This document shows positions 17,538-25,900 of a stretch of DNA of 64,000 nucleotides, in pieces. Both the position numbers and the translations under genes were made by a program. The notes below the pieces were generated by a model. The model had not been told where the DNA came from. It was given only the letters and a program-made list of their open reading frames with translations, and did not search any database. Every line of letters begins with the position of its first letter. Within the stretch, counting starts at the first letter, position 1. The DNA comes from a virus: positions 51,247 to 115,246 of the IMG/VR virus record IMGVR_UViG_3300036770_008166; one strand, given 5' to 3'.

Positions 17538-18298
17538 GGTAGCCAGTTCTTTTCGTGGTAGTGAAAAGCGCCCCATTGCACCACGGTATCAATGCGCAGT
17601 CGTCCGTTATCATGTTCCCATACCAGATTTTTTGACCAAGGTCCCACGGTACCAGCAGTGCGAGGTTTCATATGCACTATCTGCGGATACGAAGCAAAAG
17701 GCATGGTCACACGTTCCGGACCCATGACAGCTGCAGCTATGGCGTAGACCAGGTCGGTGCTGGCCTGATCTTCCGCGAATCGCAGGAGTTGTTTTACCTG
17801 TGGCCAAGTCTGGAATATCTGCCGTACCAGATCAAAAAATTCTTTGGCTGTGGCAGACAGGCGCCAATAGGTCACAGCATTGTACACATCTGGCAAGTGG
17901 TTTTCACGGAAACATCTACGATACGGAGAATTCGTTACTAGCTGATCGTGCCAATCTCGGCATCCTGTGCTGATCACTAGATCACGATGCCGGAGCATGT
18001 TCCACCAATGATCTATGGCGCTGACAATCAGCATGTCAGCTTCCAGCTTGATGGTCTCGCGGAAAGGTGTGTGTCGGAATACAGCAGCATCATTGGCATA
18101 GGCCGTGGCGGCTGGATCTATCAGGCGCACATGATCAAATTCAGGCGCCGACACTATCTGGTCTGTGATCAGACAGGTCCGGGCTGCTGGGTGCCACGAT
18201 TTCAAACTGGCAAACAGGCGCTGTGCCATGGACACATAGTCCGCGGTGTCGGTGTTCACTGCCACACACACATATCCCTGCTCTTCAATGGGCCGCAA
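17534..18298 (-). CDS. GT-A/GT8-like glycosyltransferase candidate, TTG start
   Basis: Read from TTG at 18296-18298, which has GGGAGA five bases upstream and overlaps the preceding gene by 14 bases, the protein is about 254 residues. It parallels the next upstream gene at 18285: an N-terminal strand (YVCVAVNTDTADYVSMA versus VIFAVGAGALDYVAMA), then RTCLITDQ, and EADMLIV in the place of the DAD metal motif. This EAD variant may weaken metal binding. The two are probably tandem duplicates. GT8-like enzymes transfer sugars from nucleotide sugars. A longer frame to 18439 is unlikely since it would overlap 155 bases of coding sequence. Confidence 0.72.
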   Translation of the reverse strand: MRPIEEQGYVCVAVNTDTADYVSMAQRLFASLKSWHPAARTCLITDQIVSAPEFDHVRLIDPAATAYANDAAVFRHTPFRETIKLEADMLIVSAIDHWWNMLRHRDLVISTGCRDWHDQLVTNSPYRRCFRENHLPDVYNAVTYWRLSATAKEFFDLVRQIFQTWPQVKQLLRFAEDQASTDLVYAIAAAVMGPERVTMPFASYPQIVHMKPRTAGTVGPWSKNLVWEHDNGRLRIDTVVQWGAFHYHEKNWLP

Positions 18299-19070
18299 CG
18301 ATGTCTCCCAGCTGGCGCTTGCACATGGCATGGAAATCTTGATCCTGCAGCGAGCATCGGCGCGGACGGTCCGCTGGACCATATTGCACAATAAATTGGT
18401 CCTGATCTTGTTGCACGAGTTTGTGTTCAGGCAACACATTTATCATGGCACACACTCGAGGCATCACAGGATCTACATGCCCGTTGACCAAAGGCAGTGC
18501 CATGCTGAGTGCATAATCATTTCGATACAGGGGCGAGTCTACGTGGAAAAGATCTCGATAGTGCTGCCAGTTATCGCGTATCATGCGCATGCTGTCAAAT
18601 ATGAATCGAGCTTGATTGTCACGATTGAACGCTACCACCGTGGCCCAGTATTGGGGGTGGTGATGCCGGCCAAATGTGTTCCAACTGTGAGAACCACCTG
18701 CAGCGATGGCATGTCGGAAACACCACAATCTGTCATGATCCATGATGACTCTCAGTGCATCGCTGGCGATAACATAGTCAGCATCCAACAACAGTGTACG
18801 ATCATAAGGAGAAAGATCAAACGCATCACAGCGATCACGATTGTGCCAGGGCACTGTATGACCTAGATCTTCGAACCATCTGTCACGATGGCCCGACGGC
18901 GCTGCTATCTTGATTACCCGATCAAATACTGCGTCATTGACATCTTGATCGGTAATCAGCGTGGTAGGCAGATCCAAGTGCCTGAGGATGCGCTGTGCGC
19001 TCCAGGCCGCCATGGCCACATAGTCCAAGGCGCCGGCTCCTACAGCGAAAATCACTGCGCCCTGTGTCAT
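18285..19070 (-). CDS. GT-A/GT8-like glycosyltransferase candidate
   Basis: A 261-residue protein with GT-A features: strand AVIFAVGAGALDYVAM, LPTTLITDQ, and the metal-binding DxD motif inside TLLLDADYVIAS near residues 93-104. A C-terminal VLPEHKLV segment may close the active site. It is the first gene of the accessory operon after the virion module; its ATG overlaps the stop of the conserved 101-residue gene at 19067. Its tandem relative lies directly downstream. Confidence 0.75.
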   Translation of the reverse strand: MTQGAVIFAVGAGALDYVAMAAWSAQRILRHLDLPTTLITDQDVNDAVFDRVIKIAAPSGHRDRWFEDLGHTVPWHNRDRCDAFDLSPYDRTLLLDADYVIASDALRVIMDHDRLWCFRHAIAAGGSHSWNTFGRHHHPQYWATVVAFNRDNQARFIFDSMRMIRDNWQHYRDLFHVDSPLYRNDYALSMALPLVNGHVDPVMPRVCAMINVLPEHKLVQQDQDQFIVQYGPADRPRRCSLQDQDFHAMCKRQLGDIVAAH

Positions 19071-19372
19071 CGTTGACTACGCAGGCCTTCTGATTCAGTC
19101 AACCAGGCTGCCAGTTGTTCTTGCCAGCGCTGTTGGCTCAGCTGCATAAGTTCTGTCACTGTCACACGCACAGGATTTTGGTATAGATCCAGCAGCACTG
19201 CCTCTGTATCAGGACAGGTCAGCAGCGTGGTCTGCAGTTCGGGTCCAGCTCGCCACATACCTCCGGCATGGGCGAACAGCATCTTGGCTTCGTATTTTTC
19301 TCGCAGGATGCGTTTCTGGCTTTCATGATCGAATCGGCTGCGGATGTGTTGGGTCAAGGCATCAGTATCCAT
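19067..19372 (-). CDS. Conserved phage protein of unknown function (101 residues)
   Basis: A small helical protein with the segment ILREKYEAKMLFAHAGGMWRAGPEL and a C-terminal helix SQQRWQEQLAAWL. Similar short proteins (AGGMWRAGPEL) occur among structural genes in T4-like marine phages, as far as I recall, but the role is not known to me. It is the last gene of the virion block and overlaps the first glycosyltransferase gene (ATGA). The 34 bases upstream contain an AT-rich stretch (TATATAATAAGG) that could serve as a weak promoter or ribosome binding site. Confidence 0.75.
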   Translation of the reverse strand: MDTDALTQHIRSRFDHESQKRILREKYEAKMLFAHAGGMWRAGPELQTTLLTCPDTEAVLLDLYQNPVRVTVTELMQLSQQRWQEQLAAWLTESEGLRSQR

Positions 19373-19406
19373 GCCTTATTATATATGGTTTTTTTGGCTA
19401 GGTCAA

Positions 19407-20372
19407 CTAGACTGTGGTGGCTGCCACAGTGGGCGTGCCCCAGGTATTGCTGAGATAGGTGGTACTGGGTGGGAAATAGGTAACGATGGTACAGGGCGCT
19501 GTGCCCGGAGTGGCACCAGATGCGGCTGTTCCACCCGAGATAGCATCTCCGTCTGATGCAGACCAAAGCGTGGTTATCACCAGCTCAGTGGATGCTGCGT
19601 TTTTGGCCAGGCTATGCTGGATGAAGTTTGCGGTATAAGGTGCTGTGTCCGCAAACTGCTTATACACTATGGTGGCCGCAGCACCCGCGGTAAGATCAAA
19701 CCAGCCAGTGGTAGTCAGCAGGATATCAGGTGTGCCAGTACCGCCGATCTTGGTGGTTCCGGTGTAAGTTGTACCTGCGATGGTCTGGCTGTAGTCGCCA
19801 CCGGTGATGTAGATGTCACCACAGAGAGTGTTGGCCAGATCGTTCCATTCAGGATCTCCGACGTCACCAGTGGCTGTTTTGCTCACGTCGATCTTGATGG
19901 TGCCGCCGGCGTTGAAGAAATAACGGGCGGCATCGGCTGAAGCAAAAGTCACGGTGTTGGTAAAAGTGATGGTCCAAGTGGCGCCTGAAGTGGCAGTGGT
20001 CTTGGAGTTGGTACCGGTATAACCAGTGAATTGGCTGCCCTGAGCAGCAGCATTTCCACGATTGTTGTAGCAGTTGGTGATGTCTGTGTTCACAGCAGCC
20101 AGTATGGTTATTGTATCACCTGTGATCGGGGCAGAACGACTGGTGATGGTGGTTCCCTGATGATTAGCCATGGCAGCCACGGTGTTGACCAAGCTGGCCC
20201 ACTGTGTGGCAGTGACTGTGCCTCCGGCAGACACAGTGGCAAGAGCAGTCTGGCCATAGCCTGCGCTGGTGGTGCCGGTGCTCCAGGTAGCATTGATATT
20301 TGCCCCTACCGTGGTACTCACAAAGCCGTTGTAGTCGGTGGCTTCGATTAGGCTGCCTGAAGTGTATGTCAT
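19407..20372 (-). CDS. Probable virion or tail-fibre structural protein
   Basis: A 321-residue protein of beta-rich, Thr/Ser/Ala/Gly-dominated sequence, for example SGTTYTGTTKIGGTGTPDI-type repeats, without enzymatic motifs. N-terminal MTYTSGSLIEATDYNGF resembles the start of phage appendage proteins that begin with a short domain needed for attachment. Its neighbours are other virion genes. The ribosome binding site is a short AGAG about nine bases upstream of the ATG. A fibre or virion decoration role is inferred. Confidence 0.7.
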   Translation of the reverse strand: MTYTSGSLIEATDYNGFVSTTVGANINATWSTGTTSAGYGQTALATVSAGGTVTATQWASLVNTVAAMANHQGTTITSRSAPITGDTITILAAVNTDITNCYNNRGNAAAQGSQFTGYTGTNSKTTATSGATWTITFTNTVTFASADAARYFFNAGGTIKIDVSKTATGDVGDPEWNDLANTLCGDIYITGGDYSQTIAGTTYTGTTKIGGTGTPDILLTTTGWFDLTAGAAATIVYKQFADTAPYTANFIQHSLAKNAASTELVITTLWSASDGDAISGGTAASGATPGTAPCTIVTYFPPSTTYLSNTWGTPTVAATTV

Positions 20373-20381
20373 GAGTCGCTC

Positions 20382-22184
20382 TTACTTGATAGTTACCACG
20401 GCTTCTACCGGACCCACATCTTCTGCGTGCTTGGATTCCAGTGCTCGACCGATCACGTTGAAAGGAGTGGCTTCGCCTGGTCGTGCAGCACGTGCTATAC
20501 CATCTCCGGCGGAGACCAATCTATCACCTTTGGCAACTGTACCAATGACCTTGACCGGAACCCGGCCTGTCATGGCCACTGGAGGATGCGTATCATCCGC
20601 ACCGGCACCACCATTCATGAGATAGGCAGCCCGGGTGCTGATCACACCAAACACTTCATCGCTGAGTTCTCGGCGGGCACGTGTGATTTCTTGTGTGCCG
20701 CCCAGTTCTACCACTGTGCCTGGCTCCAGATACTCGTCCGCAGCGAAGCGTTCAGCCACGTCAGCGTACAAGGCAGATGTAGAAGTGGCGAATACCCTGT
20801 TGAAATAGTTAGAGGCCGATCCAATGTTGCCCACTGCATTGGCGCCGGTCTTGTCGATGCCGGCCACGGTGACATTGCCCACACTGAACACTGGTCCTGT
20901 TTGAGTGAACACAGCCACGTTTGATACGCCACCGATGGTGATATTGGCGTTGCCACCGGGTGCACCAATGTTGCCTTCTGATGTACCATTGGAGAATTTG
21001 GTCACTGATACAGCAGCACTGAGTCCGGTGAGCTGGCTGCCGTTGCCAATGAAGAAAAACCCTGACCCTGCGGTGATGTTGCCTGCACTGGCTGTTATAC
21101 TACCAGCGGCAGATACGAGTCCAGCTGTGCGTATGTTTCCGCCCTGCACATTGCCAGTGGCACTGATCACGGTGCCGTTAACAGTGGCACCGGTCACATT
21201 AGCCGCTGAGGTAATAGCGCCTGTGGCAGTGACCTGACCGGCCGTGATGATGTTGCCGCCGGTGATGTTGCCTGTGACTCCCAGTGTGGTACCCACTGTG
21301 GCAGCATTGCCTACAGCAAAGGTGCCGTTGCTGCCCAGGGCTTGGGCCACATTGTGTACGGTTCCGCCTACATTGGCTCGGAATACAAGATTGCCGCCGG
21401 ATATGTTGGCCCCAACCAAGGCATCATTGCTGCTCTGAGATACGCTGACTGCATTGGTTGCACCCACAAACAGGCCGGAATTGTTCAACACACTCAACAC
21501 GCCCGTGGTGCTGGTGGTAGTATCGCTGCGCATGAATTGGCTGCTGGCCAGGCTGTTCAAGAACGAAGCGTTGTTGGCAGTGCCTTCGTAGCGTGCACCA
21601 GACACCGAAGAACTCAACGTGATGCCGGGATAAATGGTTGGGAATGCGGCCAGCAGGCTGACCTGTGGTACGAATTGCGCTTCTTTGGAAACCATGCCCA
21701 CTCTGATGTTGTCCACATAGAGGCTGGTCACTTCCTTGTCGGCTCCAACTGAGTCTTGTATGGTCTCGGGTATAGCACCGCTGACGCCTTGGCTGGCACT
21801 GTAGGCAGGGCCAATCACTATGAATGCGGCTCCGGTCCAGGCCTTGAGCTGTTGATTGGTGGTGTCATACCAAAGATCACCTGTGACGTTGGATGTGGGC
21901 GCTGATGCTGACGCTGTAGCAGCTGAAATTGTCTTGAATGTGGAACCGTTGTAGACTTTGAGCAGACCATTGGCCTTGTCCCACCAGAGCTGGCCGGTCA
22001 AGGGTGCGGGCGGTGCTGTGTTGTTGGAGCTGTTTTCCAGCAGATGTATGAAGTTGGTATCAAGGAAGTCACCATAACCTGCGTAGTTTTTACCTATCAA
22101 GGTCATGGAACTGCTGGTGTTGACAGTGCCATCTGCCACAGTAGCAAAAACTGTGCCGTCGGTCAGTGTGATCGTATATGCCAT
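20382..22184 (-). CDS. Tail-fibre-like structural protein
   Basis: A 600-residue protein. Residues 1-130 contain NFIHLLENSSNNTAPP and two GQLWWD/GDLWYD repeats, a pattern common at the base of marine phage fibres. The middle is a long run of short Gly/Thr/Val/Asn repeats (for example VTGNITGGNI and ATGAITSAANVTGATV) that should form a fibrous beta-structure. The last 150 residues, from YADVAERF through EYLEPGTVVELGG, are a compact domain seen at the tips of such fibres. This suggests host receptor binding. A perfect TATAAATA late promoter lies 27 bases upstream of the start. Confidence 0.85.
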   Translation of the reverse strand: MAYTITLTDGTVFATVADGTVNTSSSMTLIGKNYAGYGDFLDTNFIHLLENSSNNTAPPAPLTGQLWWDKANGLLKVYNGSTFKTISAATASASAPTSNVTGDLWYDTTNQQLKAWTGAAFIVIGPAYSASQGVSGAIPETIQDSVGADKEVTSLYVDNIRVGMVSKEAQFVPQVSLLAAFPTIYPGITLSSSVSGARYEGTANNASFLNSLASSQFMRSDTTTSTTGVLSVLNNSGLFVGATNAVSVSQSSNDALVGANISGGNLVFRANVGGTVHNVAQALGSNGTFAVGNAATVGTTLGVTGNITGGNIITAGQVTATGAITSAANVTGATVNGTVISATGNVQGGNIRTAGLVSAAGSITASAGNITAGSGFFFIGNGSQLTGLSAAVSVTKFSNGTSEGNIGAPGGNANITIGGVSNVAVFTQTGPVFSVGNVTVAGIDKTGANAVGNIGSASNYFNRVFATSTSALYADVAERFAADEYLEPGTVVELGGTQEITRARRELSDEVFGVISTRAAYLMNGGAGADDTHPPVAMTGRVPVKVIGTVAKGDRLVSAGDGIARAARPGEATPFNVIGRALESKHAEDVGPVEAVVTIK

Positions 22185-22210
22185 ATCGGTTTACCTATTC
22201 CTGTGTTGCG

Positions 22211-22218
22211 TATTTATA
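22211..22218 (-). promoter_or_regulatory. T4-type late promoter TATAAATA
   Basis: Minus-strand TATAAATA, identical to the T4 late promoter core used with gp55. It overlaps the TAA stop of the gene at 22214 and lies 27 bases upstream of the fibre gene start, the correct distance for a short leader. gp55 is encoded in this window, so the match is functionally coherent. Confidence 0.7.
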
Positions 22219-22819
22219 CAGCATTGATGTTGCTCAGCGTTTGGATGCGCAGAGTGTAGTCAATCTGTATCTGCCTGTTGAGGCTCTTTTGTACCGGGTG
22301 GAAGATCACATGTGTGATCAGGCGCAGATCTGTGACGCTGCCGTTCCAGGCCTTTAGGCCCAGCTCGTCAAACACAAATTCACCGTTGAAATTGGTTGAA
22401 TTGTCAAAGGCCTGCTGCTGCGGAGGTTCTCCGTAGTCCAACAGGCACTGCACCAGGATGTCAGTGTAGACTGTGCCCGATGTGTGCAGCACAGTCATTT
22501 TATTGTTGAGCGGATCTGTGTCTGCGGCCGAATTATCGTTGACCACTTTGGCATAGGTTTCGTTGTAGAGATCCGCGTTCTGACCAGTGGTATTGGGTGG
22601 CAGATACGTGATCACACCAGTGGGATCAACCGAACTTCCGCCGTTGCCGAACGCCATTTCGTAGATGTAGCCCACATTGCGATCGCCGAGAGTCTGTGCC
22701 AGCGCGATGCTCATGTTTTCGTAGTGTATGGCATTTTTTTTGTCTACCAGCACTTCACCGGTGTTTGGGTCGTGGATGCGCACGAAACCCTCTATCTTGC
22801 ACAGTCCTGGCAGGATCAT
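22214..22819 (-). CDS. Virion structural protein (about 201 residues)
   Basis: A 201-residue protein with GFVRIHDPNTGEVLVDKKNA at the N terminus and a beta-rich body containing AFGNGGSSVDP. Similar openings (G.V.I.DP.TGEVL..K.NAI) are found in structural proteins of marine T4-like phages near fibre genes. It starts with ATG overlapping the upstream 49-residue gene as ATGA. That small gene has FRIFDPKTQRTIV, a fragment-like parallel of the same motif. Exact virion position unknown. Confidence 0.75.
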   Translation of the reverse strand: MILPGLCKIEGFVRIHDPNTGEVLVDKKNAIHYENMSIALAQTLGDRNVGYIYEMAFGNGGSSVDPTGVITYLPPNTTGQNADLYNETYAKVVNDNSAADTDPLNNKMTVLHTSGTVYTDILVQCLLDYGEPPQQQAFDNSTNFNGEFVFDELGLKAWNGSVTDLRLITHVIFHPVQKSLNRQIQIDYTLRIQTLSNINAV

Positions 22820-22965
22820 GCCCGACCCTCCACGATGGTGCGCTGGGTCTTGGGGTCAAAAATGCGGAAATGCGCTTGCACAGCGATCACACCCGCGTCG
22901 TTGGGGCGTGCCTGTGGTGACCCGGCCGGGCTGTTAGGGTGTTGACTAGGTTGTTGATGTGCCAT
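22816..22965 (-). CDS. Small 49-residue protein with DPKT motif
   Basis: A short frame begins with ATG at 22963-22965 and ends with a stop overlapping the next gene's ATG. The first half is low complexity (Gln, Pro, Ser, Ala). The second half, VQAHFRIFDPKTQRTIVEG, parallels the IHDPNTGEVLVDK segment at the start of the next protein. It could be a split-off N-terminal arm or a tiny structural protein. Upstream is GATAAATA, a near match to the late promoter, but it lies only 8 bases from the ATG. Confidence 0.6.
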   Translation of the reverse strand: MAHQQPSQHPNSPAGSPQARPNDAGVIAVQAHFRIFDPKTQRTIVEGRA

Positions 22966-22985
22966 GATCGTTTATTTATCCTGCG

Positions 22986-25900
22986 TTATCTGTCGGTCAA
23001 GAACCTGGCTGCTGCGCTTGGATTTTCTTGCAAGGCCTGCTCTCGTTCAGCCTGGGTCCTGATATCATACCACCAAAGGCCGCGGCGCTGCAATATGGTG
23101 ACTTCCACTCCCGATGGTGGAGCCAAATCTGGATCCACTGGGCTGTCATCTGTGATGAATTCCACAGCCAGCGGCCCAAAATCTGTCACGATCCAGGGGT
23201 ATTCGCTCACAGTGCCGGAACCGAATCTGTACTGTCTCACACCACCCACAAATACCTCGATGCTGTCTACATAGGTAGTGCTGCTGTCTCCGTAGTCAGT
23301 GATATCAATGCTGGGCGCATAGAATATGGTGGTGCTGCCATCGCCCACAGATGCGTCGCTAACGACCTGATCTTGATATGCACCATTCAAGAGATTGCCG
23401 TTGCCGATGTTGTACACCGTGGAGCCTGTGGCATGGTCCGCGATGGCAGTTCCAGATGCTCCCCTGCGCAGGCCAGACAGCGTGTTGGTTGCCTGGTCTC
23501 GCACACGATAGGTTATGCGTTCTGCACCAATGGTGATCTGACCGAACACGCCCACACTCAGCTGTGGTTCGGTCATGCCTAACACGGACACAACATGGAT
23601 CACATCATCTGAGATGCTCAAAGGTTGTGTGAGCTGGGTAGTGGTGGCCGCTGTCATACGATAAGTGGCCTGTAGGCCTCGCATGTCCTGGAATATACGG
23701 AAAGCAGCTGCCTCGGGCACTATGGAAGGGGTAAATTCTGTCACCACCAAGATCTGATCGCTGGCGATGGCACCAGAGGCCAACACCAGCTCTGTGCCTA
23801 CCACGGTGAAATCCTGGCCTTCATACTTTCGCAAACCATCCAACGTGACCAACAAGCGGTTGGCCGTGATGTCAGATCTGCCTAGATCGAATCGATTTTG
23901 TGTGGTGACAGTTGCGGTACTGAAGTCAAAAGAGCCCGGCGTGTTGTTGGTGTTGGCCGCATCAAAAGGCTGGCTGTCGTAGGGTTCCACGATGGGGAAA
24001 GAAGTCTGCACCGGCCCGTAGAACACCAAGGTCACGATGTCTTGCTCTGCGGTGTCGTTCCAAGTGGTCACTGCGTAAAGATCACCCAGATTGGGTCGAG
24101 TCACCAATACCAAATCATTGCCCACGATGTTGTAGTCGGCTTCGGTAGACACTGTGATCAAGATACGGGCACCCGGCGTGGGAGGTTCGGTGAACACAAC
24201 CTGGCGTCCAGGTGTATTGCTGCCCGTCCAAGGTGTCACGCTGTAATCGCCGATAAATGCTCCAATGCTCTGGGTCTGCAGCACATCATCCACCCAGACC
24301 TGGATGTCGGTTATGGCATTGATCGAGCTCTGCAAGAAGGATTCACCAAGACGCTGGGGTAATCCATATGAAACATTGAGGGTGCTGTCGTCCTGAGGTT
24401 CATCGTCTGCCCGCCACTGTATGCCTGCCGGAGGTGTCAGTCTCTCGCCATTGCGTGTGACGATCATGTTGGCAGGATTGGTGCCGCCGATGTAGTTTGA
24501 CAGTTCAAAACCAAAGTTGGTCACAGTGGCAGCAGTGGCCACATGATACTGGCGCTGCGGTGTGCTCCAAGAGTAGACACTGGTGGCTGTGCCAGATCCC
24601 GAACCGGGTCCAGTGGCCACAAATGATTCGCCCACTGTGTTGGTAGCAGCGCCTACAGCAGTAAAATCTGTGTTGCCCAAGCTCTCTATGGTGTAACTGC
24701 GTCCGGTGACGAAATCTCCCGCGGTAGTGGTCTGGGCACCCAACACTACCACAGCGATGCCATCTGTGGCTGCAGGCGGCAGCGCCATGATCACTTCGCT
24801 CTGTAAGGTGGGCACAAAGTTCAGCCAATAGGCCGTGTCTGTGATGACTTCTCCGGCGGGCACGGCCTGGACGGATCTGTAATACTGACCTGCGTTGTTG
24901 ACCACGGTGTTGCGTGGATAGGCCACCAAGATATTCCAGGCCACAGAATCGATGTAAGGCTGCCAGGTAGCCGGGGTGATCACTTCTTCACCGTTCTGCA
25001 GTATGGCCACTGACTGTATCTGTTCGGCATCCACGGGTACCAGGAACCTACCTGTGGGTATTTGGCTGCCCACGTAGTTGGCACGGTACAGCTGGCTTCC
25101 ACCGCCTAACTCGAACGCTATCACATTCACCAGATCGCCATCCAGAACACCGGCTCCAGCGATGATGTCCACGGTCTGCGCTGTCCAGTCTATGGTATAG
25201 TCTACATCCAAGGCCAAGGCCAGGCCAGTGGTCTGATTGCTGACCAAGACCTGTGCTGGAAATTCCACCAGATTGGCAAAACTGATGGATGACGCCAAGA
25301 TAGCATCATACACTGCGTTCACCGCTGACAGCTGGAATCCGTGACCATCCAACTGCCAGTCTGAACCTGGTCTGGTAAACACGCGTATGTCTACAGTGTC
25401 GTATTCGCTGCCGTTGACCAGTTCTTCGGGTGCATGCCCTTCATAGGGTCCGATGAATTCGCCTCCGTTCACGTTGATGTCAGACACCCTGGTGCCCAAC
25501 AGTTGATCAGTGAAGCTGCTGCGATAGTCTGCATCCAACAACAGATCATAGTAGTAGATCTGCCAGTATTCCTGATCGGTGGGCAGGCGTGCCGGTGGTA
25601 CTTCGCGCAGACTGAGATAGTACGAACCCAGATACAGCACTATGGCACGCGCAGGATAGCTGTTGGCCGGATCGTAAGCGGGTGCATTAATGGGAGCGAA
25701 ATGACGGCCAAAGACCTGTACTCCAGGATAATCCACGCCGGTGATCAGTTGTGCCAGCTCCAGGCCTGGTGAATTCACACCTGGCTGATACAGTCCCATG
25801 GTGCGATCTGGGCCTGTGATATAAGGAGTTATGGGCAGGCCTGTGTCAGGATTGATGGCCAATTCATAGTAGTTTTCCTGTGCATTGAAAGCCAATACCA

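Noticed and set aside
20382-22184. A CRISPR array or tandem DNA repeat
   Set aside because: The repetition is at the level of short degenerate amino-acid motifs in a fibre protein, without equal-length DNA repeats and spacers.
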